Assembly (NCBI GenBank): GCA_013151585.1
Contig: JAADHY010000037.1
Span: 1-7,461 of the forward strand
DNA: 7,461 nucleotides
DNA from: Planctomycetota bacterium
Lineage (GTDB): Bacteria; Planctomycetota; Planctomycetia; Planctomycetales; Planctomycetaceae
Direction of reading: 5' to 3'
Of the stretch, positions 1 through 5,900 are shown piece after piece. The notes below the pieces were generated by a model. That model had not been told where the DNA came from and did not search any database. It saw only the letters and a program-made list of their open reading frames with translations. Every line of letters begins with the position of its first letter. Positions within the stretch are counted from its first letter, which is position 1. Both the position numbers and the translations under genes were made by a program.

Positions 1-284
1 CGCATCCGCTGGCCACGCATGCCACACTGGCCTATCAGCGCAAGCGACCGGGTCAGCCGTGGGAACCGCCGCGGGTACTGATCGTGGCCGCCTTCTCCGA
101 ATACAGCGTTTTCTATCACCGGCTGACCATCGACCGACGAGGCCGGCTGTTTCTTTCCTATGACTATTGGTCGACGCACTGGTTCTACCGCAACGATCAT
201 CCCGGCTCGCGACGGGCCCTGATGATGTCCCCCGACGGCGGCGACACGTGGAAACTGGTCACTAGCGAGGACTGGCGGCTGTAA
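1..284 (+). CDS. BNR/Asp-box repeat (sialidase-fold) protein, C-terminal fragment
   Basis: Only the last 93 codons are in the window; the frame is open from base 3 to the TAA at 282-284 and the start lies upstream. The visible protein carries a clear Asp-box, SPDGGDTWK, matching the S-x-D-x-G-x-T-W consensus of BNR repeats, close to the C-terminus. Before it comes an aromatic-rich stretch (YSVFYHRLTID, then LFLSYDYWSTHWF) of the kind seen in propeller blades of BNR-repeat/neuraminidase-like proteins. Such proteins in planctomycetes are usually exported and thought to bind or hydrolyse complex glycans, but the catalytic region and any signal peptide are outside the window, so substrate and activity cannot be judged. 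An internal GTG at 84 is in frame but is not needed as a start, because the frame continues upstream with protein-like sequence. The gene converges on the large minus-strand gene ending at 487. Confidence 0.8.
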   Translation, partial: HPLATHATLAYQRKRPGQPWEPPRVLIVAAFSEYSVFYHRLTIDRRGRLFLSYDYWSTHWFYRNDHPGSRRALMMSPDGGDTWKLVTSEDWRL

Positions 285-320
285 GCTCGACTTGCAGTGC
301 GTGCGCATGACGCCAAGTGG

Positions 321-341
321 GTGACATCTGCCGGATGTCAC
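321..341 (+). terminator. Hairpin downstream of the BNR gene, possible terminator
   Basis: A perfect inverted repeat: GTGACATC at 321-328 and GATGTCAC at 334-341, with a 5-base loop (TGCCG). It begins 37 bases after the stop of the plus-strand BNR gene. There is no T-tract after it; a run of eight C follows at 355-362. A canonical intrinsic terminator is therefore not shown; a 3'-end hairpin that stabilises mRNA or assists termination is the more careful reading. Confidence 0.45.
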
Positions 342-365
342 AGGCTAGGTGGATCCCCCCCCGCT

Positions 366-391
366 GTGTCGCGGTCTCCCGACCGCGACAC
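366..391. repeat. Perfect 11-bp inverted repeat, intergenic
   Basis: Arms GTGTCGCGGTC (366-376) and GACCGCGACAC (381-391) are perfect complements around a TCCC loop. This is the strongest hairpin in the spacer and would fold on either strand. It shares the GGTCTCC core with the adjacent inverted repeat at 406-434, so the two may be diverged copies of one palindromic element of the REP type. That reading is inference; whether copies occur elsewhere in the genome cannot be seen here. Confidence 0.6.
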
Positions 392-405
392 CGACTCGGC
401 CGATA

Positions 406-434
406 GGTCTCCGGTCGCATCCTTCGCGGAGACC
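406..434. repeat. 8-bp inverted repeat sharing the core of the previous hairpin
   Basis: GGTCTCCG at 406-413 and CGGAGACC at 427-434 are perfect complements, separated by 13 bases. The GGTCTCC core and the following GGTCGC resemble the neighbouring palindrome at 366-391. The longer loop makes a stable RNA hairpin less certain than for its neighbours. Confidence 0.45.
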
Positions 435-447
435 TTCGGTCACGCCG

Positions 448-473
448 CTGGGCCGGTCAGGAAACCGGCCCAG
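448..473 (-). terminator. Hairpin downstream of the methyltransferase-propeller gene, likely 3'-end structure
   Basis: CTGGGCCGGT at 448-457 and ACCGGCCCAG at 464-473 form a perfect 10-bp GC-rich stem with a 6-base loop. It begins 13 bases beyond the stop codon of the minus-strand gene, the usual place for a terminator hairpin. Read on the minus strand no clear U-tract follows, so it is either an atypical terminator or a 3'-end stabilising hairpin. Confidence 0.55.
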
Positions 474-486
474 AACAAGTCAGCCG

Positions 487-3400
487 TTACGGGCCGGCGT
501 AGCACACCAGACTGCCGTGGCGCATTACGAGGAACAGGCGGCCGTTGGCGGCGATCATCCCGTCGAAGGCCGGCACATCTTCCAGTCGATATTCCGCCAG
601 CTTTGAGCCGTCTTTCTTGGAGAGCACTTGAAGGATTCCTCCGTGCTCCCCGTTCAGCCACGCAAGCTGCTCGGCCATTTTTTCCTGGAAAACTTTTTCG
701 TTCGACCGTCCCCACAGGGCTTTTTCGTCGGCCACGTCCTTCGGCCCGGCCACGAACAACCGTTCGTTAGCCAGGACCATCGCTTTGGCAATGACCTCCG
801 GCTCTTCGTGGACCCAGTGATAGTTTAGCGCCGTCAGCTTCTCCATCGGCAACTGCGACAGCCGCTTCCAGTCGACCGAATTCGGAGCCAGCGGGTTGTC
901 GGTCGGATAGCGGCCTTTGATCCACTTGCCTTCCAGCCGAGGGATGCCGACTTTCCTTGCGGGGAATTTGTCGGCGCAGTACAGCCGATACTCGCTGACC
1001 GACGTGTTGCACATCAGCTCGGGGTCACGAGCATAGGCGTAAGCGTTGTTCTCATCGAAGCACAGAATCCTTCCGCACGGCACGCGTTTGAAGGGAAACT
1101 GGAATTCCGCCCACCCCTCGCCCGCGGCGCGTCCATAGATCCAGTATGTGCGCTGATGCCAGGCGTCGTCGAGGAACGAAATTGGTGAGAACAAATGCAC
1201 CTCTTCGTCGTACTGCGTGTCCGGTCGTTGCGGTCGGATGCGAACCCGATGACCATCAAGCGTGAAAGTCTGCGATTTCATGTAGACGTATTGGCCGTCG
1301 CTGGAAAGGATGTCGGGTTGAGCGACGGGCATGTGCTTGCCCATCAGCAAATCGTCGACCAGTTTGTCCTTGCCCGGCACGTGACGGTCCATCACGTTTT
1401 CGAAGATCAGCTTGCCGGTCTTGGGATCCAGGATGAGCAGACGCAGACCGCCGTCCAGAAACAGACTGCGGCCAGCCACGCAGTAAAGTTTGCCGTCCTG
1501 AATCAGCACACTGCCGAACAGCGGCCAGACCGACTCCAACTGGCCGTACGAAACCAGCTTCCGCGCGTTCGGAGCCGCTTGGAACCGCCATGCCAACCGA
1601 CCATCGGCCGCATCCAGCGCGTAGACGTTGCCGTCCGCGCAGCCGAAGAAAGCGAGGCCATGATACAACGTTGGCGGCGAATTGACCCGTCCACCGGCGA
1701 CGAAGTGCCACAGTTCGCGTCCCGATTTGGCGTCCAGTGCATAAACCGTATGTCGATCGACGGCGGTGATGAGCAGCTTTCCGTCGGCGACGACCGGCTG
1801 GCTGAGCTTGACGCCGAAATCCTTTTTCCAGACAGGCTCGAGGTCCGCGGCGACGTCAGTCCGCGCGTAACCGCTGCGCAGGTTGTCGTGTCGGAAAGTC
1901 GGCCATTCGGCGCCGGACGGCTTGGACTGCTCCTTCCACACACCATAAGCGGGGCCTTTCGTCAGCCGCTGCGCCGCGGGCGGTGCCTCGGCCGACTGAG
2001 CGACCGAACTGAGCGCGTTGAAGCCGTTCAGCTTCGACTGGTAGTAACACGCGCACGCGTGCGGCGGAACGTAGATCATGCCGTTGGCCGGCATCAGGCC
2101 ATAGAAGCAGCCGCCTCGTACCCAGTGGTTGTTGAACCATTGATCCGTTTCGAGGTCATAGAGCATGACGCCCATCATCGGCGGCAGCAGGAATCGCTCG
2201 GTCGCTCGTCCAGGATAACAGCGCTGGTGGATGTAGAACGATTGGATCGGATTGCGATGCTGCTCCAGTTTGCGACCATCCTGCAGGCTGTAAGCGACAA
2301 AGACCCCGTTGTTCGGCCGTCCCAAGACCCAGATGCGATCGCCCATCACGTAGAAGTCTTCCAGGCTGTAGTGGCCGGAACGCGGTTTGTTCTTGACCGT
2401 CCAAAGGACCTGACCGGTGTACGCGTCCAGGGCAAAAATATGCCCTTTGGGAGAGAAAAGCACCTTGTCTTCGTAAAGCACCAATCGCGGGCCGCTGTAG
2501 CCGGTTGGAACCAGGTCCATTTCCAGCGTGTTGGTCTTCCAGAGCATCTGGCCGTTCTGGCGGTCCAAGGCGATCACGGCCTGCCCATCGTGGAAGCACA
2601 CCATGCGGCTGTCGGCGGTGAGCGTCATTGGTGTCACCGGCATCTCGCGTTGCCAGAGCAGTTTTCCGTCGTCAGCTCGGAAGACCTTGAGCAATCGCTG
2701 ACCTCGGTCGCGATACCAGCCCCATCGCTTGCTGGCCCGTTCCCGTTCTTTCCAACAGTTGGCGTTCTCCTGTCGGTAGTCGCAGAGCGTCCGATCGGGA
2801 TCGACGGCCGCGAACACCAGACCGTCTGACACAAGAACTTCGAATGTTGTAGCGGTGCCCGGAAATGCGCGGATCTGTTTGCCGGTGGCCGCGTCCAAGC
2901 AAAGCAACTCTTGGCCGATCCCCGGCGCGATGTAGACACGGTCGCCGACAGCCACCAGCCGACGCGGCATCCAACCGGGCCCGCTCTTCAGCGGAAACAG
3001 CGGATTGAACCAGTCGTGCAGCGGCCGTTTCCAAAGGACCACGCCGTTGAACGCGTCGCGCGCCGTGAGCATGAACTTCGGCGGCAACTGGATCGACTCG
3101 GTCGGCCCTTCGTCAAACACATAGAAGACGCGGCCGGCCGCCGACACCATCGCCTGCAAACTGGCCGTGTGCTCGTGGCTTCGCGCCCATAAAGGGCCGC
3201 CTGTCCATTGCAGGCCGCGCGGATGCCCGACCGCCCGGTCGTGAGACAGTGCCGTGCCTTGCGGGTCGTGCAGATAGTGCGTCCACTCGTCCAGCTCTTC
3301 CGGCCACGGCTTGACTTTCTTCGTCCACCGGCCTTGTTGTTTAATCAAAGCCACACCGCCTGGCCGCAATACGCGCACCACTTCCGAGAGAGGCACCGGC

Positions 3401-3735
3401 CCAAGCTGCTCGGCCACGACCAGATTCACCAAATTGTCGATGTAAGGCAACTGGCCGCTCGGGTCGAGCTGGTCGAAAGTCAGCTTTCCGGAAAGACCGC
3501 GAGACAGAGCTAGCTCGCGCGCTTTGCGAATGTTTTCCGCATCGGCGTCCAGCCCCTGCACCAGGCAATGGTCGTTGACGAGCAGTTCCGCCGTCATCGC
3601 TCCGCTGCCGCAGCCCACGTGCACGATCAATCCCAAAGAAACACCCGCTTGGCCGAGCAACTCCTGAGCCGTCTCGGTCCGAGCCGCTGCGGGCGCGAAG
3701 AACAGAACCAGAAGCAGCGCGATGAGTTTCTTCAT
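487..3735 (-). CDS. Exported protein: methyltransferase-like domain fused to PQQ-like beta-propeller repeats
   Basis: This 1082-residue protein begins with a signal peptide (MKKLIALLLVLFF, then APAAA, cleavage probably near residue 18), so it is probably exported. Residues about 35-135 look like a class I SAM-dependent methyltransferase: motif I VGCGSG (40-45), an acidic residue in GLDADAENI (D63), and VLRPGG (122-127). From about 145 (WTHYLHDPQG, 151-160) PQQ-like propeller repeats begin, with blade ends such as LLCLDAATGK (277-286), VIALDRQNGQMLW (387-399) and IFALDAYTGQVLW (433-445). A second block opens at WPTFRHDNLRSG (611-622), with VYALDAKSGRELW (664-676) and VYALDAADGRLAW (704-716). 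No CxxCH haem motif is visible, so it is not a typical quinohaemoprotein dehydrogenase; PQQ binding itself is unproven. The ATG is preceded by AGGGGA, 9 bases upstream. The gene is monocistronic here and divergent from the toxin-antitoxin operon. The true reaction is unknown; similar fusions are, to my recollection, common in planctomycetes. Confidence 0.9.
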   Translation of the reverse strand: MKKLIALLLVLFFAPAAARTETAQELLGQAGVSLGLIVHVGCGSGAMTAELLVNDHCLVQGLDADAENIRKARELALSRGLSGKLTFDQLDPSGQLPYIDNLVNLVVAEQLGPVPLSEVVRVLRPGGVALIKQQGRWTKKVKPWPEELDEWTHYLHDPQGTALSHDRAVGHPRGLQWTGGPLWARSHEHTASLQAMVSAAGRVFYVFDEGPTESIQLPPKFMLTARDAFNGVVLWKRPLHDWFNPLFPLKSGPGWMPRRLVAVGDRVYIAPGIGQELLCLDAATGKQIRAFPGTATTFEVLVSDGLVFAAVDPDRTLCDYRQENANCWKERERASKRWGWYRDRGQRLLKVFRADDGKLLWQREMPVTPMTLTADSRMVCFHDGQAVIALDRQNGQMLWKTNTLEMDLVPTGYSGPRLVLYEDKVLFSPKGHIFALDAYTGQVLWTVKNKPRSGHYSLEDFYVMGDRIWVLGRPNNGVFVAYSLQDGRKLEQHRNPIQSFYIHQRCYPGRATERFLLPPMMGVMLYDLETDQWFNNHWVRGGCFYGLMPANGMIYVPPHACACYYQSKLNGFNALSSVAQSAEAPPAAQRLTKGPAYGVWKEQSKPSGAEWPTFRHDNLRSGYARTDVAADLEPVWKKDFGVKLSQPVVADGKLLITAVDRHTVYALDAKSGRELWHFVAGGRVNSPPTLYHGLAFFGCADGNVYALDAADGRLAWRFQAAPNARKLVSYGQLESVWPLFGSVLIQDGKLYCVAGRSLFLDGGLRLLILDPKTGKLIFENVMDRHVPGKDKLVDDLLMGKHMPVAQPDILSSDGQYVYMKSQTFTLDGHRVRIRPQRPDTQYDEEVHLFSPISFLDDAWHQRTYWIYGRAAGEGWAEFQFPFKRVPCGRILCFDENNAYAYARDPELMCNTSVSEYRLYCADKFPARKVGIPRLEGKWIKGRYPTDNPLAPNSVDWKRLSQLPMEKLTALNYHWVHEEPEVIAKAMVLANERLFVAGPKDVADEKALWGRSNEKVFQEKMAEQLAWLNGEHGGILQVLSKKDGSKLAEYRLEDVPAFDGMIAANGRLFLVMRHGSLVCYAGP

Positions 3736-3895
3736 GGCAGGCTCTCCCCTCTACATGTGATCCATTTGGATTCGTCGCACGGGAGTCCGCGAGACGTCCG
3801 TTCGCCCCCTTCGCTATTTTTCATGACTGTAACGTTTCGGCCGTCCAAAATCGACAACACCGCGCCAGAAGCCGACCGAGCAAGATGTCTTTTCG

Positions 3896-3914
3896 CATCG
3901 TGCGATGATAGAAT
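3896..3914 (+). promoter_or_regulatory. Candidate extended -10 promoter with overlapping dyad, toxin-antitoxin operon
   Basis: TAGAAT at 3909-3914 is preceded by TGA at 3906-3908, giving an extended -10 (TG-n-TAGAAT). No good -35 lies at the right distance. Directly upstream and overlapping the TG is the dyad CATCG-TG-CGATG (3896-3907), which also reads as TCGCA-TCG-TGCGA (3893-3905). Toxin-antitoxin operons are often autoregulated through a dyad at the promoter, so this could be the operator. The distance to the antitoxin ATG, about 50 bases, suits a short leader. This is based on motif matching only. Confidence 0.35.
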
Positions 3915-3948
3915 GGAAGAGCCATCGGTGAGTGGAACAGCGAGCGGT

Positions 3949-3956
3949 AAAGGAGG
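3949..3956 (+). promoter_or_regulatory. Strong Shine-Dalgarno site fixing the antitoxin start
   Basis: AAAGGAGG is a near-perfect match to the anti-Shine-Dalgarno sequence. It ends 7 bases before the ATG at 3964 and only 4 bases before an in-frame GTG at 3961, so the ATG is favoured. It also argues against the upstream part of the long open frame, which begins at 3568. Confidence 0.8.
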
Positions 3957-3963
3957 CTTGGTG

Positions 3964-4203
3964 ATGGTTTACCAAGGCCATGTGAAGAACGGGGTCGTGG
4001 TTCTCGACGACACGGTCAGGTTGCCCGAAGGGGCGAAAGTGCGCGTCGAAATCATCGACATACCAACGCAACAGGCGGAACCACGTGAGCGCCGGGCCAC
4101 TCTCGGACAAAAGCTGCTTAAGCACGTCGGAAAGGCTGTTGGGTTGCCGGCCGACGCGGCGCGAAACCATGACCATTATTTGTACGGCACTGCAAAGCGA
4201 TGA
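3964..4203 (+). CDS. Antitoxin-like protein of a VapBC-type pair (DUF104/AF2212-like N-terminus)
   Basis: A 79-residue protein. Residues 1-31 (YQGHVKNGVVVLDD, then LPEGAKVRVEII) form the short beta-rich segment G-x-V-K-N-G-V-V-V-L-D...L-P-E-G, typical of the DUF104/AF2212-like antitoxin group. The C-terminal part ends in NHDHYLYGTAKR; I recall a similar conserved N-H-D-H-Y tail in small proteins encoded just before PIN-domain toxins in cyanobacteria and planctomycetes, where it presumably wraps the toxin. The expected role is to bind and neutralise the PIN ribonuclease and perhaps to repress the shared promoter. The frame is open much further upstream, but the Shine-Dalgarno at 3949-3956 and the onset of family-like sequence both point to the ATG at 3964. 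The stop TGA overlaps the toxin ATG by four bases (ATGA), implying translational coupling. The family assignment is from pattern memory, not from a search. Confidence 0.8.
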   Translation: MVYQGHVKNGVVVLDDTVRLPEGAKVRVEIIDIPTQQAEPRERRATLGQKLLKHVGKAVGLPADAARNHDHYLYGTAKR

Positions 4204-4602
4204 ACGCGGTTTTCGCCGACACATCATACTACCTTGCCCTCGTGAACCCGAAGGATGAGTACTCCTGCGGTCGCAGCCGAATACACGGCACGCTTCGCCG
4301 GCCGGATGGTGACCACCGCATGGGTTTTGACTGAGCTGGCGAACTTCTTGGCCCGTGGGGCGAACCGTTCGTTGTTTGTTTCGTTGCTGGAGGACATGCA
4401 AAGCGACAACGACGCTGTTATCGTGGAGCCGACGCAAGAGTGGTTCGAAAAGGGGGTGGAGCTTTTTGCCCGCCGACCCGACAAAGACTGGTCCCTCACC
4501 GATTGTATCTCGTTCGCCGTGATGACCGACCAGGGGATAACCGCTGCGCTGACCACCGACCACCACTTTGAGCAGGCAGGCTTCACGGTTCTGCTCAAGT
4601 GA
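4200..4602 (+). pseudogene. VapC-like PIN-domain toxin, split by a frameshift
   Basis: The ATG at 4200 overlaps the antitoxin stop. This frame encodes a proper PIN N-terminus (MNAVFADTSYYLALVNP) with the first catalytic Asp (D7), reads well to about DEY at 4254-4262, then turns into unrelated sequence and stops at TGA 4332-4334 (44 residues). From 4264 the next frame gives the rest of a PIN domain: TTAWVLTELANFL (conserved Glu), DKDWSLTDCISF (Asp) and ALTTDHHFEQAGF (Asp), ending at TGA 4600-4602. Joining the frames by dropping one base near 4263 gives about 133 residues, the normal length for the family, with all four acidic residues that hold Mg2+ in PIN ribonucleases. VapC toxins cut tRNA or other RNA to halt translation. 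As written, neither half is a full toxin. The second half could start at the ATG at 4255, but no good ribosome site precedes it and it would lack D7. The cause may be a true mutation or a one-base sequence error; programmed frameshifting seems unlikely, because no slippery site or adjacent stop is visible. Confidence 0.8.
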
Positions 4603-4624
4603 GCGGGAGTCCCGTCGCGCTAGC

Positions 4625-4629
4625 AAGGA
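4625..4629 (+). promoter_or_regulatory. Ribosome binding site deciding the PIG-L start
   Basis: AAGGA lies 8 bases before the ATG at 4638. The alternative in-frame GTG at 4599 overlaps the toxin stop and has no comparable site, and the 13 residues it would add (MSGSPVALARTIT) do not look like part of the fold, which begins at RIAFAIGAHPDD. Confidence 0.6.
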
Positions 4630-4637
4630 CGATCACC

Positions 4638-5417
4638 ATGACTGCATCACGAATTGCGTTTGCAATTGGCGCTCATCCGGATGATGTTGAGTTCAATATG
4701 GCTGGCACGCTGGCGCTGTTGGCTCAGGCGGGCTTCGAAACGCACATGATGAACGTGTCTCGAAGCAACCTGGACAGCAACGAACTGCCGGAAGAAGAAA
4801 TCACGCGCATCCGCCGCCAAGAAGCGGAACGCTCCGCGGCGGTGCTCGGCGCCGTCTATCATCCGCCGATCTGTGACGATCTGATGATTTTCTACGAAGA
4901 TAAGTTGCTGCGGCAAATGAGCGCCGTCATTCGCGAGGTACGCCCGGATATCGTGCTGCTGCCTTCGCTCAACGACTACATGGAGGACCATACCAACACG
5001 GCTCGGCTAGTTGTGACGGCTTGCTTCAGCCGCGGGATGCGGCACTACCGCAGCGATCCGCCTCGCGCAGCGACGGACCAGGACGTGTACCTGTATCACG
5101 CTCAGCCGCACTTGAATCGCGACGGGATGCGCACGCTGGTCGTCCCAGACCTGTTCGTGAACGTGACCAGCGTGATCGACGTCAAGCTAAAGATGCTCGG
5201 TTGCCACGAAAGCCAGCGGCAATGGCTCGATGAGACACAAGGGCTGGACGACTACCTGGAGAGCATGCGTCAGGCCAGCGCCGAAGTAGCCCGCCTTTCC
5301 GGTCAGGCAGGCTGGGAATACGCCGAGGGCTGGCGTCAGCACAGCCATGTCGGCTTTTCGGCTGAAGACCGCGACCCGCTGTCAGAAGTTTTGAAGGATT
5401 TCGTTCACAAACGCTGA
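4638..5417 (+). CDS. PIG-L/LmbE-family zinc-dependent deacetylase
   Basis: A 259-residue protein, usual size for the family, with no signal peptide, so cytoplasmic. PIG-L/LmbE enzymes remove an N-acetyl group from a GlcNAc-type sugar using one zinc ion; substrates include GlcNAc-PI, GlcNAc-malate (bacillithiol route) and GlcNAc-inositol. The hallmark AHPDD is at 12-16, where H13 and D16 are expected zinc ligands and D15 the catalytic base. The next conserved block RRQEAERSAAVLG is at 59-71, followed by PDIVLLPS (103-110), and DHTNTARLV (117-125) supplies the third zinc ligand H118. The C-terminal region includes LGCHESQRQWL (187-197), typical of sugar-deacetylase-like members, and ends HSHVGFSAEDRDPL. 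The catalytic set looks intact. It begins 35 bases after the toxin stop on the same strand and may be read through from that operon, but no functional tie to it is evident. The substrate cannot be fixed from sequence. Confidence 0.9.
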   Translation: MTASRIAFAIGAHPDDVEFNMAGTLALLAQAGFETHMMNVSRSNLDSNELPEEEITRIRRQEAERSAAVLGAVYHPPICDDLMIFYEDKLLRQMSAVIREVRPDIVLLPSLNDYMEDHTNTARLVVTACFSRGMRHYRSDPPRAATDQDVYLYHAQPHLNRDGMRTLVVPDLFVNVTSVIDVKLKMLGCHESQRQWLDETQGLDDYLESMRQASAEVARLSGQAGWEYAEGWRQHSHVGFSAEDRDPLSEVLKDFVHKR

Positions 5418-5785
5418 GCAATCGAAGCTAATTGTCTCTCTGCGGAGCGTTGGGCCTCGGAGATCGCTTCTGCTTCGTTCTGCCGCGAACTAAGTTCTCA
5501 TGGGCGGTCCACGAGCTGACAGCCCCTGCTTCCGGCGTCCGACAAGCGGCGAAGAATGTGCTCAATCCATCGACGCACCCGATCACTTTGTGTGGTCTGC
5601 CCAGCTTCTGACCACGAATCCGAGCCGGGTGCGATCGGGGTTGAGAAATTCGATTGTTCGAAGTATCACTTTTTGCAATCCGCGTGGCGTGATCGCCGAC
5701 ACGAGAAGGCATCGACGGGAATCGCGTGCGGTCGGTACGCCCGCGGCGCCCGGTGATGCTGAAGTCTTCCGCAGAGCAAGAGAAC

Positions 5786-5828
5786 AAGTTCCATTGCAGA
5801 TTCTGCTGGCGATGACTCGCAGGAACTT
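5786..5828 (+). other. Possible three-way-junction RNA fold in the glycosyltransferase leader
   Basis: An outer stem AAGTTCC (5786-5792) with GGAACTT (5822-5828) encloses two small hairpins: GCAG-ATT-CTGC (5796-5806) and GCGA-TGAC-TCGC (5809-5820). CCA (5791-5793) could instead pair with TGG (5807-5809) to lengthen the first hairpin, so two folds compete. All pairs are perfect Watson-Crick. The element ends 72 bases before the GTG start. Short stems arise by chance in such DNA, so this is only a candidate structured leader or small RNA. Confidence 0.3.
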
Positions 5829-5840
5829 AAGGTTTTCGTG

Positions 5841-5866
5841 TGAGACGGCTACGGAGTACCGTCTCA
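5841..5866. repeat. Bulged hairpin upstream of the glycosyltransferase
   Basis: TGAGACGG (5841-5848) pairs perfectly with CCGTCTCA (5859-5866). Inside, after a bulged C, TAC (5850-5852) pairs with GTA (5856-5858) around a GGA loop. It has no T-tract, so it is not an obvious intrinsic terminator. Placed 34 bases before the start codon, it could be a leader hairpin or a copy of a dispersed intergenic palindrome. Confidence 0.5.
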
Positions 5867-5887
5867 TCCCAACGCACCGGATGCGGG

Positions 5888-5895
5888 AAAGGAGG
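5888..5895 (+). promoter_or_regulatory. Strong Shine-Dalgarno site supporting the GTG start
   Basis: AAAGGAGG ends 5 bases before the GTG at 5901. It is the same eight bases as the site before the antitoxin gene. It decides for GTG 5901, which places the N-terminal membrane helix at residues 4-26. Confidence 0.75.
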
Positions 5896-5900
5896 CGGGC

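Larger units (their letters stand above)
5418..5900. other. Intergenic spacer without a convincing gene
   Basis: These 483 bases lie between the PIG-L stop and the glycosyltransferase start. Open frames exist on both strands (5500-5904 plus; 5428-5787 and 5583-6179 minus), but their translations are rich in Arg, Ser and Pro with no recognisable motif, no good ribosome site, and in two cases run into the neighbouring gene. No tRNA fold was seen. The first 370 bases hold nothing I can name; the last 115 hold foldable elements, listed separately. The spacer could contain a decayed gene, a small RNA or a long leader. Confidence 0.5.

Noticed and set aside
1195..2829. A 544-codon open frame on the plus strand, opposite the methyltransferase-propeller gene
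   Set aside because: Its translation has no recognisable motif and lies wholly antisense to a strongly supported gene; long antisense frames are common in high-GC coding DNA.
3760..3771. Palindrome ATCCA-TT-TGGAT upstream of the minus-strand gene
   Set aside because: Five-base arms with a 2-base centre are too short to claim as an operator without comparison to relatives.
3568..3963. Upstream extension of the antitoxin frame to 3568
   Set aside because: It overlaps the start of the divergent gene, shows no family-like sequence, and the strong AAAGGAGG site at 3949 fixes the start at 3964.
4200..4334. Programmed ribosomal frameshifting in the toxin gene
   Set aside because: The TCC-TGC at the junction only faintly recalls known +1 sites; there is no adjacent stop, slippery heptamer or obvious stimulatory structure.
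3814..4626. A 270-codon minus-strand open frame across the toxin-antitoxin pair
   Set aside because: Low-complexity, motif-free translation antisense to a well-supported antitoxin and toxin; it is a shadow of those genes.
5822..5848. An ECF-sigma-like promoter starting at GGAACTT
   Set aside because: The GGAAC box is attractive, but no matching -10 (such as CGTC) lies at the expected distance, and the box is explained by the inverted repeat.
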